64,000 nucleotides of DNA from CAVYXF01 sp963772335 (GTDB taxonomy: Bacteria; Pseudomonadota; Alphaproteobacteria; Rhizobiales; Rhodomicrobiaceae), in the NCBI GenBank assembly GCA_963772335.1, contig CAVYXF010000010.1:319705-383704 (forward strand), read 5' to 3'. Of this stretch, positions 27,406 to 36,823 are shown one piece after another; the stretch's first letter is position 1, and every line of letters begins with the position of its first letter. The position numbers and the translations under genes are program-made. The notes under the pieces were generated by a model. It ran no database searches, was not told where the DNA came from, and was given only the letters and a program-made list of their open reading frames with translations.

Positions 27406-28311
27406 ATGGTGCACCGGTGTCCCCGCGCCCCAAACATAGATGGCGGAGAATAGGAACAGCCAGACCACGTCGACGAAGTGCCAATACCAGGCCGCGGCCT
27501 CGAAGCCGAAATGCTGCTTTGCGGTGAAATGACCGGCGAGCGCCCGGAACAGGATCACCGTCAGGAAGATCGTACCGACGATCACATGGAAGCCATGGAA
27601 GCCGGTCGCCATGAAAAAGGTCGAGCCATAAATATGGCCGGCGAACTGGAACGCGGCATGGTGATATTCGAACGCCTGGAGCGCGGTAAAGGTCATGCCG
27701 AGCAGAATGGTCAGCGTCAGCCCCCAGACCAGACCTTTGCGGTTGCCCTCCTGCAATGCGTAATGCGCCCAGGTCACGGTGGTGCCCGAGGTGAGCAGGA
27801 TCAGCGTATTGACCAAAGGCAGGCCCCACGGATCAAAGGTGCCCTTGAAGCGGCCGTCTTCGGTCGGCACCGGCGGCCACTGCCCACCGGTTACTTCATC
27901 GCGGCCGACCACACCGACCAGTTGATCCGTCCCTATCAGCTTGTGCACATCAGCGGGGAACAGCGAGACGTCGAAATAGGCCCAGAACCAAGCGACGAAG
28001 AACATCACCTCCGAGGCGATGAACAGGATCATGCCGTAGCGCAGATGCATCTGCACGACGGGTGTGTGCAGGTGCCTGTATTCGGCTTCATTGATAACGT
28101 CGCGCCACCACAGCACCATGGTCGCCAGCACGCCGAGCGCACCGGCAGCAAACACCCACGGGCCCTGAGCGCCGAACACGCCGCCTGCGGGCGTTTTCAT
28201 CCAGATGATCGCGCCGACCGCCATAGTGAAGGCTGCCACCGCGCCCACGAGCGGCCAGGGGCTCGGATCGACGAGGTGATAGTCGTGGTGCTTAGTGTGT
28301 GAGTTTGCCAT
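27403..28311 (-). CDS. ctaE: Cytochrome c oxidase subunit III
   Basis: Subunit III (CoxC) of the aa3-type oxidase, 302 residues with seven membrane helices. Signatures: HHDYHLVDPSPWPL at the N-terminus, FIASEVMFFVAWFWAYF (the conserved Glu in helix III), and HGFHVIVGTIFL with AAWYWHFVDVVWLFLF at the end. It follows ctaG with a 38-base gap. The stop codon lies inside a repeat element. Confidence 0.96.
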   Translation of the reverse strand: MANSHTKHHDYHLVDPSPWPLVGAVAAFTMAVGAIIWMKTPAGGVFGAQGPWVFAAGALGVLATMVLWWRDVINEAEYRHLHTPVVQMHLRYGMILFIASEVMFFVAWFWAYFDVSLFPADVHKLIGTDQLVGVVGRDEVTGGQWPPVPTEDGRFKGTFDPWGLPLVNTLILLTSGTTVTWAHYALQEGNRKGLVWGLTLTILLGMTFTALQAFEYHHAAFQFAGHIYGSTFFMATGFHGFHVIVGTIFLTVILFRALAGHFTAKQHFGFEAAAWYWHFVDVVWLFLFSAIYVWGAGTPVHH

Positions 28312-28349
28312 AAAATTCCCCAGTCCCCTTGATGAGGGCTCGCCGCGTT

Positions 28350-28973
28350 TTAGCCGGATGGTCTGCCATTTTCAAACGACCTTGATGACGCGCCCCCAGC
28401 CGGATTCGCGTCAGAAACGCCATCCTTATCGGTTCGGAAGAAGGTGTAAGAAAGCGTTATTTCCTCGACGCCCTTTGCATCCGGGTCGTTCAGGATTGCC
28501 GGATCGACGAAGAACGAGACCGGGAAGTCTGCCCTTTGTCCTGGCGCAAGCGTCTGCTCCGTGAAGCAGAAGCACTGAACCTTGTCGAAATAGCTGCCCG
28601 CAATCTCCGGCGTGACGTTGAAGGTCGCGGTGCCAGTGAGCGTTCTGTCCGACCGGTTGGTCGCGTGGAAGAAGGCCAGCGAATTCTCGCCGATCTTGAC
28701 CGTCACCTCTCTCTGCGCCGGCTGGAAATCCCAGTTCAGAGCAGAGGAGATGTTGGCATCGAACCGCACCGTGATCGGGCGATCGACCGTTGCATGAGAG
28801 GTGGCGATGGCCCGCCGGGTCGTGCCGCCATAGCCAGTTGTGGCGCAGAACATCTGGTAGAACGGCACCGCGGCGAAAGACAGCCCGGTCATACCCGCAA
28901 CGACCAATACCAGCCACAAGGCAGTGCGGGTGTGGGCGCGGCTTCTCTTCGATGTTTGCTCGGTTTCACGCAT
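28350..28973 (-). CDS. ctaG: Cytochrome c oxidase assembly factor CtaG (Cox11)
   Basis: Membrane-anchored copper chaperone that delivers copper to the CuB site of subunit I. One helix at about residues 18-40 (LWLVLVVAGMTGLSFAAVPFYQMFC) and a periplasmic beta domain with the copper-binding pair in KVQCFCFTEQTL. At 207 residues it is normal length. Its ATG overlaps the coxF stop by one base (TGATG). It is unrelated to the caa3-type CtaG at 60250-61071. Confidence 0.95.
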   Translation of the reverse strand: MRETEQTSKRSRAHTRTALWLVLVVAGMTGLSFAAVPFYQMFCATTGYGGTTRRAIATSHATVDRPITVRFDANISSALNWDFQPAQREVTVKIGENSLAFFHATNRSDRTLTGTATFNVTPEIAGSYFDKVQCFCFTEQTLAPGQRADFPVSFFVDPAILNDPDAKGVEEITLSYTFFRTDKDGVSDANPAGGASSRSFENGRPSG

Positions 28974-29140
28974 CAGATCGGCCTATTGAACACATTGCCC
29001 CCGAGACGCACGATGGTGACCAAATAGAAGATCACCACCAGAGCGGCGAGCGCGAGGGCGATCGCAATCGAGCGTGCCCGCTGTCGGCGTTTCTCCTCCG
29101 CCGTAAGCATGATCGGCCCGTCTTCTCGCGGCGCGGTCAT
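28973..29140 (-). CDS. Small CoxF-like membrane protein
   Basis: A 55-residue frame fits exactly between ctaB and ctaG: its ATG shares one base with the ctaB stop and its stop shares one base with the ctaG start (TGATG at both junctions). The protein has a basic segment (LTAEEKRRQRARS), one membrane helix (IALALAALVVIFYLVTIV) and a short RLGGNVFNRPI end. This is the size, position and pattern of the CoxF protein of rhizobial cox operons; function unknown, assumed oxidase related. Confidence 0.85.
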   Translation of the reverse strand: MTAPREDGPIMLTAEEKRRQRARSIAIALALAALVVIFYLVTIVRLGGNVFNRPI

Positions 29141-30075
29141 CACGCCCAACCGAGCAAGTGCTCGGCGATTAGGCTTGCGAACAGGGCAAACAGATAAAAG
29201 ATCGAGAAGGCGAACAGCCGGCGAGCTTCTCTATCGGCGGCCAGGCCCTCGGTGATGAGGTAGACGCGCAAGGCAAGCGCCACGAAGATCGCGCTGCCCA
29301 GCGCTGCAACGCCAAAATAGAATGCGCCGCCAGGACCGAAACGGCCGGGGGCAAGAGCCACGAGCGCCATCGCCACGCTGTAGACGAGGATCTGGAGACG
29401 GGTCGCAGCTTTCCCGGCGACGACCGGAAGCATGGGGATGCCGGCGCGCTCATAGTCACGCGAGCGCACCAGGGCCAGCGCCCAGAAATGCGGCGGCGTC
29501 CAGAGGAAGATCACGCCGAACAGCAGGAGACTTTGAAGCGACACTCCGTCTGTGGCCACGGCCCAGCCGATCATCGGCGGGAAGGCGCCAGCTGCGCCGC
29601 CAATCACGATGTTCTGCGGCGTGCGCCGCTTCAGCCACATGGTGTAGATGAGGAGATAGAAGGCGATGGTCAGGGCGAGCAGCGCGCTCGCGACCCAGTT
29701 CACCAGCACGCCGAGGCAGAACACCGCGCCGCCGGCGAGCACCAGCCCGAAAGCGAGCGCCTCCTCGCGCGGCAGCCGGTTGCGCGGGATCGGGCGCATC
29801 GCCGTGCGCGACATCAGCCCATCGATATCGGCGTCGTACCACATGTTGAGCGCGCCCGCCGCGCCTGCGCCCATAGCGATGAAGATCAGCGCCACAACCG
29901 CGATCACCGGATGCACGGCGTTCGGTGCGCAGAGCATGCCAGCGAGTGCGGTGAACACGGCAAGAGACATCACCCGCGGCTTCATCAGCGCGAGATAGTC
30001 TTCAAGTGCGCCCTGCGTAGCCGGACGGGCTTCGATGGCATCCTCTGGAAGGGTGGCGCTGGATTTCATGGTCAT
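29140..30075 (-). CDS. ctaB: Protoheme IX farnesyltransferase (heme O synthase)
   Basis: Attaches a farnesyl group to heme B, the first step to heme A. A polytopic UbiA-family prenyltransferase with the first Asp-rich motif NMWYDADIDGLMSRTAMRP and the family start LEDYLALMKPRVMSL. The ATG at 30075 (MTMKSS) is chosen; a GTG at 30093 or ATG at 30069 are alternatives. It works with ctaA (56821-57897) to make heme A. Confidence 0.95.
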   Translation of the reverse strand: MTMKSSATLPEDAIEARPATQGALEDYLALMKPRVMSLAVFTALAGMLCAPNAVHPVIAVVALIFIAMGAGAAGALNMWYDADIDGLMSRTAMRPIPRNRLPREEALAFGLVLAGGAVFCLGVLVNWVASALLALTIAFYLLIYTMWLKRRTPQNIVIGGAAGAFPPMIGWAVATDGVSLQSLLLFGVIFLWTPPHFWALALVRSRDYERAGIPMLPVVAGKAATRLQILVYSVAMALVALAPGRFGPGGAFYFGVAALGSAIFVALALRVYLITEGLAADREARRLFAFSIFYLFALFASLIAEHLLGWA

Positions 30076-30143
30076 TCTTGCTATTGCCCGCACTCAACCG
30101 TTAGCGGGAGTGCCCGGCTGCATTGCTGCAGCCGGGCACATTG

Positions 30144-31748
30144 TCATTTGATACGCGGCAGTTCCTCAAAGGAGTGGAACGGCGGCGGCGAAGAAAGAGT
30201 CCATTCGAGCGTCGTTGCACCCGCCCCCCAGGGGTTGGCGCTCGCCCGCTCGGCGCGCATGAAGGCGTAGATCATGCCGATGATGAAAATCAGCACGCTC
30301 ACTGCCGAGATGTACGATCCTATGGACGACACGTAGTTCCATCCGGCAAAGGCGTCGGGGTAATCCGCGTAGCGGCGCGGCATGCCCGCAAGGCCGAGAA
30401 AATGCTGCGGGAAGAACAACAGGTTCACGCCCACGAACGACGTCCAGAAATGCAGCTTTCCCCAGAATTCGTAGTAGGTGTAACCGGTGATCTTCGGGAA
30501 CCAGTAGTACCAGCCGGCAAAGATGGCGAACACTGCCCCGAGCGAGAGCACGTAGTGGAAGTGCGCGACAACGTAATAGGTGTCGTGGAAGGCGCGGTCG
30601 ACGCCGGCATTGGCAAGCACCACGCCCGTCACGCCGCCGACGACAAACAGGAAGATGAAGCCGATCGCCCACAGCATCGGCGTTTTGAACTCGATCGAGC
30701 CGCCCCACATGGTCGCGATCCAGGAGAATATCTTGATGCCGGTCGGCACCGCGATCACCATGGTCGCGAACACGAAGTAGGCCTGCGTGTCGACGCCGAG
30801 GCCCGCTACATACATATGGTGTGCCCAGACGATGAAGCCGATCACGCCGATGGCGACCATTGCGTAGGCCATGCCGAGATAGCCGAACACCGGCTTGCGC
30901 GAAAAGGTCGAGACCACGTGGCTGATCATGCCGAAGCCCGGAAGGATCAGGATGTAGACCTCCGGATGGCCGAAGAACCAGAACAGATGCTGATAGAGCA
31001 CCGGATCGCCGCCGCCCGATGGCGCGAAGAATGTCGTACCGAAATTGCGATCGGTCAGCAGCATCGTGATCGCGCCGGCTAGCACCGGCAGCGACAAGAG
31101 CAGCAGGAAGGCGGTAATCAGCACTGACCACACGAAGAGCGGCATCTTATGCAGCGTCATGCCGGGCGCGCGCATGTTGAAGATGGTGGTGATGAAATTG
31201 ATCGCCCCAAGGATCGAAGAGGCGCCGGCCAGATGCAGCGACAGGATCGCGAAATCCACCGACGGCCCGGGATGGCCCGATGTCGAGAGCGGCGGATAGA
31301 TCGTCCAGCCCGTGCCCGCGCCCACGCGTCCCGCCGGCCCTTCGACAAACATCGAGATGACCAAGAGCGTGATGGACGCCGGCAGCAGCCAGAACGAGAT
31401 GTTGTTCATGCGCGGGAAGGCCATGTCCGGCGCGCCGATCATCAGCGGCACGAACCAGTTGCCGAAGCCACCGATCATCGCGGGCATGACCATGAAGAAC
31501 ACCATGATCAGCCCGTGCCCGGTGACAAACACATTGTACATGTGCGGGTTGGAGAAGATCTGCAGTCCGGGCTCTTGCAGCTCCATGCGCATGGCCACCG
31601 AAAGCGCGGCGCCGATCAGTCCGGCAACGATCGCGAACAGCAAATAGAGGGTGCCGATGTCCTTGTGGTTGGTCGAGAACAACCAACGCTTCACAAAGCC
31701 TGGGGCATGATCGTCGTGGTGCCCCGCCTCAACTTTCGTTGCCATCAT
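30144..31748 (-). CDS. ctaD: Cytochrome c oxidase subunit I
   Basis: Catalytic subunit (CoxA) with low-spin heme a and the heme a3-CuB centre, 534 residues, about 12 helices. Signatures: FSTNHKDIGTLYLLF at the start, WFFGHPEVYILILPGFG (CuB His and cross-linked Tyr region), WAHHMYVAG (CuB His pair) and VVAHFHYVLSLGAVFAIFAGWYYW (heme ligands). The D-channel NHKD/N-rich loop and K-channel Lys region look intact, so it is an A-type oxidase. It follows coxB after 66 bases. Confidence 0.97.
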   Translation of the reverse strand: MMATKVEAGHHDDHAPGFVKRWLFSTNHKDIGTLYLLFAIVAGLIGAALSVAMRMELQEPGLQIFSNPHMYNVFVTGHGLIMVFFMVMPAMIGGFGNWFVPLMIGAPDMAFPRMNNISFWLLPASITLLVISMFVEGPAGRVGAGTGWTIYPPLSTSGHPGPSVDFAILSLHLAGASSILGAINFITTIFNMRAPGMTLHKMPLFVWSVLITAFLLLLSLPVLAGAITMLLTDRNFGTTFFAPSGGGDPVLYQHLFWFFGHPEVYILILPGFGMISHVVSTFSRKPVFGYLGMAYAMVAIGVIGFIVWAHHMYVAGLGVDTQAYFVFATMVIAVPTGIKIFSWIATMWGGSIEFKTPMLWAIGFIFLFVVGGVTGVVLANAGVDRAFHDTYYVVAHFHYVLSLGAVFAIFAGWYYWFPKITGYTYYEFWGKLHFWTSFVGVNLLFFPQHFLGLAGMPRRYADYPDAFAGWNYVSSIGSYISAVSVLIFIIGMIYAFMRAERASANPWGAGATTLEWTLSSPPPFHSFEELPRIK

Positions 31749-31814
31749 TCGATCCTTCGATAAGTCTGTCCGCGCAAAGCCACTCTCCCGACCTTGGGCG
31801 GCAATTCGAAAACG

Positions 31815-32702
31815 CTATTGCTGCTGCGCAGCTGCAAACCTTTGTGCACCCTCGCTCGTGGGCCGATCGACCACGGCTGTCTGAGTGCTCCGCCGCCCCG
31901 AGCCGTTCTCGGAGGTCTTGGGCTTTGTACTCTGGACCCAGTCCGCAAACTCCTGGTCGGTCACGACGCGCACCGCGATGGGCATGAAGGCATGACGCTC
32001 GCCGCAAAGCTCCGAGCATTGTCCGTAATACGTACCGGTTTCGCGGGCCTGAAACCAGACGCGGGTGACGCGGCCGGGAACCGCGTCCACCTTCACACCA
32101 AACGCCGGCACCGTCCAGTTATGGATCACGTCATCGGCCGTGATCAGCACATGGACCACCTTGTTGACCGGAACCACGACGTCATTGTCGACGGCCAGAA
32201 GACGCGGCTGGCCTGGCTTGAGGTCAGCATCCTCCACCATCAGCGAGTCGAAATTGATGCCGTCCTTGTCGGGATAATTGTAGGTCCAATACCACTGATG
32301 GCCTGTGGCCTTGATGGTGAGGTCGGCTTTGGGGAAGTCATATTGCGCATAGAGCAGCCGGAAAGACGGGATGGCGATCACCAGAAGCACCAGCACCGGC
32401 ACGATCGTCCACGCCACCTCCAGGAGGGTATTGTGGGAATTGCGCGATGGTGTCGGATTGGCTTTGGCGTTGTAGCGCACAATTACCCAGACCAGCAGCA
32501 CCAGGACCAACGCCACGATCGCCGTGATGATCACCAATAGGAGGTCGTGAAAGCCGTGCAATTCATCGGCGATTGGCGTGACGGCCCGCTGAAAGCCGAA
32601 CTGCCAATTCTCTGGCTGGGCGACGGCGGCAACAGGCGCAAACAGCGCCGGGAGCAGGGCTCCACCCCGCAAACCCCCTTTTAACAAGCTCTTGAGCCTC
32701 AT
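31815..32702 (-). CDS. ctaC: Cytochrome c oxidase subunit II
   Basis: Subunit II (CoxB), which carries the CuA electron-entry site. Signal peptide to about residue 28 (AAVAQPENWQFGF), two membrane helices, then the cupredoxin domain with GHQWYWTYNYP and the CuA ligands Cys229, Cys233, His237 and Met240 in CSELCGERHAFMP; His of VIHNWTVPAFG is also present. The ATG at 32702 has GAGGA at good spacing; starts at 32708 or 32768 are possible. First gene of the cox block. The C-terminal tail is hydrophilic and contains no heme-binding CxxCH. Confidence 0.95.
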   Translation of the reverse strand: MRLKSLLKGGLRGGALLPALFAPVAAVAQPENWQFGFQRAVTPIADELHGFHDLLLVIITAIVALVLVLLVWVIVRYNAKANPTPSRNSHNTLLEVAWTIVPVLVLLVIAIPSFRLLYAQYDFPKADLTIKATGHQWYWTYNYPDKDGINFDSLMVEDADLKPGQPRLLAVDNDVVVPVNKVVHVLITADDVIHNWTVPAFGVKVDAVPGRVTRVWFQARETGTYYGQCSELCGERHAFMPIAVRVVTDQEFADWVQSTKPKTSENGSGRRSTQTAVVDRPTSEGAQRFAAAQQQ

Positions 32703-33023
32703 CTTCATCCTCGGCTGGCCGCAACTTTGTTGTTGTTTGGCGATGACGCGCGGCAAAGAGCGGCGCACGGCGTCCTCCCGATCCTGTTACCCTGCTTTCC
32801 CGCACATATACAATATTTGGATGACGCCAGAAGATTGCTCATTCGCGACATATTTTCGCGCGCGGTTTGAATGAGTTGAAAATGCGTGCCTAGGCAGTGT
32901 CTCACTTTAGCCTTATTCCTACCCGACAGGCTGGCTCGGGGCACAGCAGGCTCGCCATTGACTGGCCAGAGCCGAAGCGGGAATGCGAAGCAGCATTATA
33001 TCTTGAAGTGGAGAAACCTTAAG
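32703..33023. promoter_or_regulatory. Divergent promoter region, cox block and IalB-like gene
   Basis: A 320-base gap between two divergent genes. It is AT-richer around 32810-32890, as expected for promoters in both directions. I could not define confident -35/-10 boxes or a known operator such as an FNR/FixK palindrome. Confidence 0.4.
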
Positions 33024-33539
33024 GTGCCCTTAGGACGCATCCTCATCGCCCTTTCTCTTCTCGCCGCACAAGCCATCCTGCCGGCAAAGGCCGCCGGGCC
33101 GGAGCTCAGCTCCAGCGAGGTGAAGGCGACCCTTGGCTCTTGGCAGCTGCGCTGCGGACAGCCGCCCGGCGCGCATCAGGAGAAATGTGCGCTGGTCCAG
33201 AGCGTGAAGGCCGAAGACCGCCCGAACATCACGCTAACGGTGATTTTCCTGCGCTCCTATGACGGCAAGACCCGTATCTTGCGCGTGATCGCGCCGCTCG
33301 GTGTGCTGCTGCCAACCGGGCTGGGCCTGAAGATCGACAATGTCGATGTCGGACACGCGCCTTTCCTGAAATGCGGTCCTGTCGGATGCGTCGCCGAGGT
33401 CGTCGCCAATGACGATCTAATCGGCAAGTTGAAGTCCGGATCGGCGGCAACTTTCATCATTTTTCAAACGCCGGAATTTGGCATCGGGGTGCCGATCTCG
33501 CTCGGCGGATTCGCCGATGGCGTAACAAAGCTCAACTGA
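33024..33539 (+). CDS. Invasion-associated protein B (IalB) family
   Basis: A 171-residue exported protein with a GTG start at 33024 behind GGAG (33010-33013). Signal peptide about 1-22 (LAAQAILPAKAAG). The mature part has the IalB-family layout: GSWQLRCGQPP near the N-terminus, CALVQSV, a central LPTGLGLKIDN and KCGPVGCVAEV, with paired cysteines. Homologues are small periplasmic proteins widespread in free-living rhizobia, so the family name does not imply virulence. Longer frames from 32886 lack a sensible N-terminus. Confidence 0.85.
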   Translation: MPLGRILIALSLLAAQAILPAKAAGPELSSSEVKATLGSWQLRCGQPPGAHQEKCALVQSVKAEDRPNITLTVIFLRSYDGKTRILRVIAPLGVLLPTGLGLKIDNVDVGHAPFLKCGPVGCVAEVVANDDLIGKLKSGSAATFIIFQTPEFGIGVPISLGGFADGVTKLN

Positions 33540-33837
33540 AAGGCGGCCTTCCGCCGGCTGGCATCATCAGTTTGTGGCTTTTTCGGCACAGTCTGCGGCC
33601 CGATTGCCCCATTTTTGCCTCGCAACGCATCGCTTCGTTCGGGCGGTGATCGATCTCATTTACACTCTCTTAAGACTTTCATGATTCGCCGCGCCGCAAC
33701 CGCGCGCCGCGAGAGTTAAGTCATCATGCAAAGTCCCGGTGTTCCCGCGTTCTGTAGTGCGTCTGGTTCGTTGCGTTTGCGTCCCTGTCACGCAATCGGC
33801 GCTAAGTCGCGCCTGATGCCGGCATTACGAGAGATCA

Positions 33838-34455
33838 ATGAGACTATTTCGCACCATAGCGGGCGCTCAGGAGGGGAGAGTGTTCGCCAATATGGGGGCT
33901 GCGTTCGGCATCAGCGATGAGCTTGCCGCGCAGGCCGTCCGGTATTTCCTGCCCCCAATCATCAAGAGCATCACGCGCCAGACGGAGAGCTCCCAGGGGC
34001 TCCTGCAGTTTCTGGATTTTCTCGGCACGCGCCGCTTCGATCGGTACATGGACGATCCGACGATTTTCGGCCATCCGCATGTCGAGGAGCATGGCAAGGT
34101 GATCCTGTCCGCGCTGTTTGCGCGCGATCAGCAGATCCGCAAGATCATTGCCAACCGGGCCAAAATTCTGCCGATCACGCCGCGGCTTCTGGAGGGGATG
34201 TTTCCCTATATCGCCGTGCTGGCGCTCGGCGGCATCGAGCAGAAGACACGCGAGCCGCTCGCCTCCATTTTGCAGCGCCTGGCAAGTGGCGGGCTCGATC
34301 AGCAGCGCCTGAACAACCCCTACGCAGCACTGGCGCAGGAAATCCGGCACCGCAAGATCGGCACGCGGCCGCGCAAGGCCGTTCAACGCACGAGTGCGCT
34401 ATCTGGAATGTTCGGCAGCCTGTTCGCCCGCAAGCAGGAGCGGCCGGCGGCTTAG
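33838..34455 (+). CDS. DUF937-like protein
   Basis: A 205-residue soluble, helix-rich protein with no signal or membrane segment. The part around 50-140 (LQFLDFLGTRRFDRYMDDPTIFGHPHVEEHGKVILSALF ... LPITPRLLEGMFPYIAVLALGGIEQ) has the layout of DUF937 proteins, in which a beta/alpha repeat surrounds a 'GxxILxxLF' motif. Function unknown. The basic tail is poorly conserved. Stands alone between the IalB-like gene and convergent gshA. Confidence 0.65.
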   Translation: MRLFRTIAGAQEGRVFANMGAAFGISDELAAQAVRYFLPPIIKSITRQTESSQGLLQFLDFLGTRRFDRYMDDPTIFGHPHVEEHGKVILSALFARDQQIRKIIANRAKILPITPRLLEGMFPYIAVLALGGIEQKTREPLASILQRLASGGLDQQRLNNPYAALAQEIRHRKIGTRPRKAVQRTSALSGMFGSLFARKQERPAA

Positions 34456-34528
34456 TGGGCGACCGGTTTGGGTGGCAACGATATGCGGAATGCGAGTGGT
34501 CGCTCGCCCCGCTTCGTGAAGTGGCCTG

Positions 34529-35911
34529 TTAATAGGCCTCACTTCGGAACACCTGGTCGATGTCGCCTTGCCAATCGCGGGCGTATTTGGTGAGCAGCGT
34601 CTCGGCGGGCGTAATGCCGCTTTCGACGATGTTCTCGACGATCTCAAGGAAGTTGCTCTCGTCGCCACAGAGAGGACTTGCTTCGTCGCGGGCTTTGAGG
34701 CCGGCCTTGGCAATCGCAACCGCCTGACGCGCCACGTCGTGGACCGTGCCGCTGCGGAACGGCGTCTTCAGCGCCAACCGCGGAACGGCGTCGCGCATTG
34801 CCTGGCGCTCCTGCGCGGTCCAATCCTTCACCAGCTCCCAGGCGGCGTCCAAGGCCGCATCCTCATAAAGGAGGCCGACCCAGATCGCCGGCAGGGCGCA
34901 GAGCCGCCGCCATGGGCCGCCATCGGCCCCGCGCATTTCCAGATAGCGCTTCAGTCGCACCTCGGGGAATAGCGTGGTGAGGTGATCCGACCAGTCGGAG
35001 TGCGTCGGGCGTTCGCCCGGGAGTTGCGGCAGCTTCCCGGCGAGGAAATCGCGGAACGACGCGCCGGAGGCGTCGATATAGCGCCCGTCCCGGTAGACGA
35101 AATACATCGGAACATCGAGCGCGTAGTCGGCGTAGCGCTCAAAGCCCATGCCATCCTCGAATGCAAAAGGCAGCATGCCGGTGCGCGCCGGGTCGGTATC
35201 GCGCCAGATCTCGCTGCGGAAGGATAGAAAGCCGTTGGGCTTGCCTTCCGTGAACGGCGAATTGGCAAATAAAGCGGTCACGACCGGCTGCAAGGCGAGG
35301 CCGACCCGCAGCTTCTTCACCATGTCGGCTTCGGAGGCGAAATCCAGGTTCACCTGCACCGTACAGGAGCGATACATCATGTCGAGGCCGAGCTTGCCGA
35401 CCTTGGGCATATAGGCCGTCATGATGTCATAACGGCCTTTGGGCATCCTCGGTGTCTCGGCGCGGGTCCATTTCGGCGAGAAACCAAGGCCAAGCATGCC
35501 GATGCCGAGCGCGCCGCCCGCCTCGCGCACCTGCTTGAGGTGATGGTTCACCTCATCGCAGGTCTCGTGAACCGTGCGCAGTGGCGCGCCGGACAGCTCG
35601 AACTGACCGCCCGGCTCCAGCGTAATCGAACCGCCGAAATCACAGACCGGATCTTTGAGCGCCACGACGTTGTCGCCTTCATAGATCGGCTGCCAGCCGA
35701 ACCGCTTCGCCATCTCCTGGAGCAGCGCCGCGATGCCTGAAGGTCCTTCGTAGCGAACCGGAGAGAAATCGGCGGTATGGAACGGGAATTTCTCGTGCTC
35801 CGTCCCGATGCGCCAATCGGATTTCGGTTTGCAGCCCGCCTCGAAATGCGCAATCAGCTCATCGCGGGATTCGATCGGACGGTTTGCTGCGTCCTCATCG
35901 CGTGCGAGCAT
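34529..35911 (-). CDS. gshA: Glutamate-cysteine ligase
   Basis: ATP-dependent first step of glutathione synthesis. At 460 residues it belongs to the plant/alphaproteobacterial GCS2-type class: IGTEHEKFPF near the N-terminus (metal-binding Glu residues), GGSITLEPGGQFELSGAPL, YMPKVGKLGLDMMYRSCTVQVNLDFASE and MRGADGGPWRRLCALPAIWVGLLYE. It stands alone. Glutathione made here would support the monothiol glutaredoxin at 50241. Confidence 0.95.
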   Translation of the reverse strand: MLARDEDAANRPIESRDELIAHFEAGCKPKSDWRIGTEHEKFPFHTADFSPVRYEGPSGIAALLQEMAKRFGWQPIYEGDNVVALKDPVCDFGGSITLEPGGQFELSGAPLRTVHETCDEVNHHLKQVREAGGALGIGMLGLGFSPKWTRAETPRMPKGRYDIMTAYMPKVGKLGLDMMYRSCTVQVNLDFASEADMVKKLRVGLALQPVVTALFANSPFTEGKPNGFLSFRSEIWRDTDPARTGMLPFAFEDGMGFERYADYALDVPMYFVYRDGRYIDASGASFRDFLAGKLPQLPGERPTHSDWSDHLTTLFPEVRLKRYLEMRGADGGPWRRLCALPAIWVGLLYEDAALDAAWELVKDWTAQERQAMRDAVPRLALKTPFRSGTVHDVARQAVAIAKAGLKARDEASPLCGDESNFLEIVENIVESGITPAETLLTKYARDWQGDIDQVFRSEAY

Positions 35912-36131
35912 CGGTGGTCCTCTCTACCAAGAATCAGCTCCCTGCACGAAGCAGTTGTGTCGGGAACCACTTAGGCGGAGAGGAGGGTGTGCTGCAAGGG
36001 GCAAGCAGAAAGAGGCCGGCAGCATACCGACGCAATCGGCTGGGCCAGCCTCTACAAATGATGCGGGACGAAGCGCATCACCAGAAACGGAATGGCTGTC
36101 TGCCTAGCGCCAGAGAATGGGACGTGAGCGG

Positions 36132-36554
36132 CTATCGGGGCCGCGCGATCCGCGCGTTGAGAGCTTGAAGCCGCTCGCAGGAGAGGGTGCCAAGCTCGAA
36201 ATGCATCCGCGCCTCGGCAGAGCCCGGCTCTATCGCTCCAAATTTTCCGAAATAGAGGAAGGGCGACCGCTCCTCCGGCCGGCGCTGTGCATAGCCTTGC
36301 AGGCCGCGCGCGAGGGGTGGAGTGCTGTCATTCGAAAGGCGAAACAGAGTCACGCGATAACGCAGATAGACGGCGGCCGCGACCAGAAGCGTGGCGGCGA
36401 GATAGGGGGCGCCCACGTTTTGGGCTGCCATAACGGCCATGGCTCCGACTGCAAGCGCGGCCGTGGCAGCCAACCTGCGATGCGGCCTTCTGCGGGCCGA
36501 GGGCGTAAACTCATGAGATTGCTCGCGTAATGCGCGATCGACAGACTGCAACAT
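36132..36554 (-). CDS. Hypothetical membrane protein
   Basis: A 140-residue protein with a basic N-terminus (SARRRPHRR), two adjacent hydrophobic helices (about 28-65: LAATAALAVGAMAVMAAQ and APYLAATLLVAAAVYLRY) and a hydrophilic C-terminus. No family is recognised. Codon use looks like the neighbours. It lies between gshA and a GNAT gene, all on the minus strand but widely spaced. Confidence 0.5.
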   Translation of the reverse strand: MLQSVDRALREQSHEFTPSARRRPHRRLAATAALAVGAMAVMAAQNVGAPYLAATLLVAAAVYLRYRVTLFRLSNDSTPPLARGLQGYAQRRPEERSPFLYFGKFGAIEPGSAEARMHFELGTLSCERLQALNARIARPR

Positions 36555-36823
36555 GGCTCCACTCCTGCTCGCTAACGGACGCCTCTTGCGATCAAACGCG
36601 TGATGCGCGCGGGAAGCGATGCTCCCTCAGCGCGGCAATGCGACCGGGTGCGTTTGATAGGTGTCCTCCAACGGACGCCCGCTGCCCCCCGTGTTCTCAT
36701 AACGGGCTGCTTACCCGGCTTGCATGCTGCTGGATGTGACGGCCATCACAGAATGGCTGAAAACGAGGAACGCAGACCCCGCTGGCTCACCAGCAAAGCA
36801 ACAGAGGTTAGCTCTGGGCTTTC

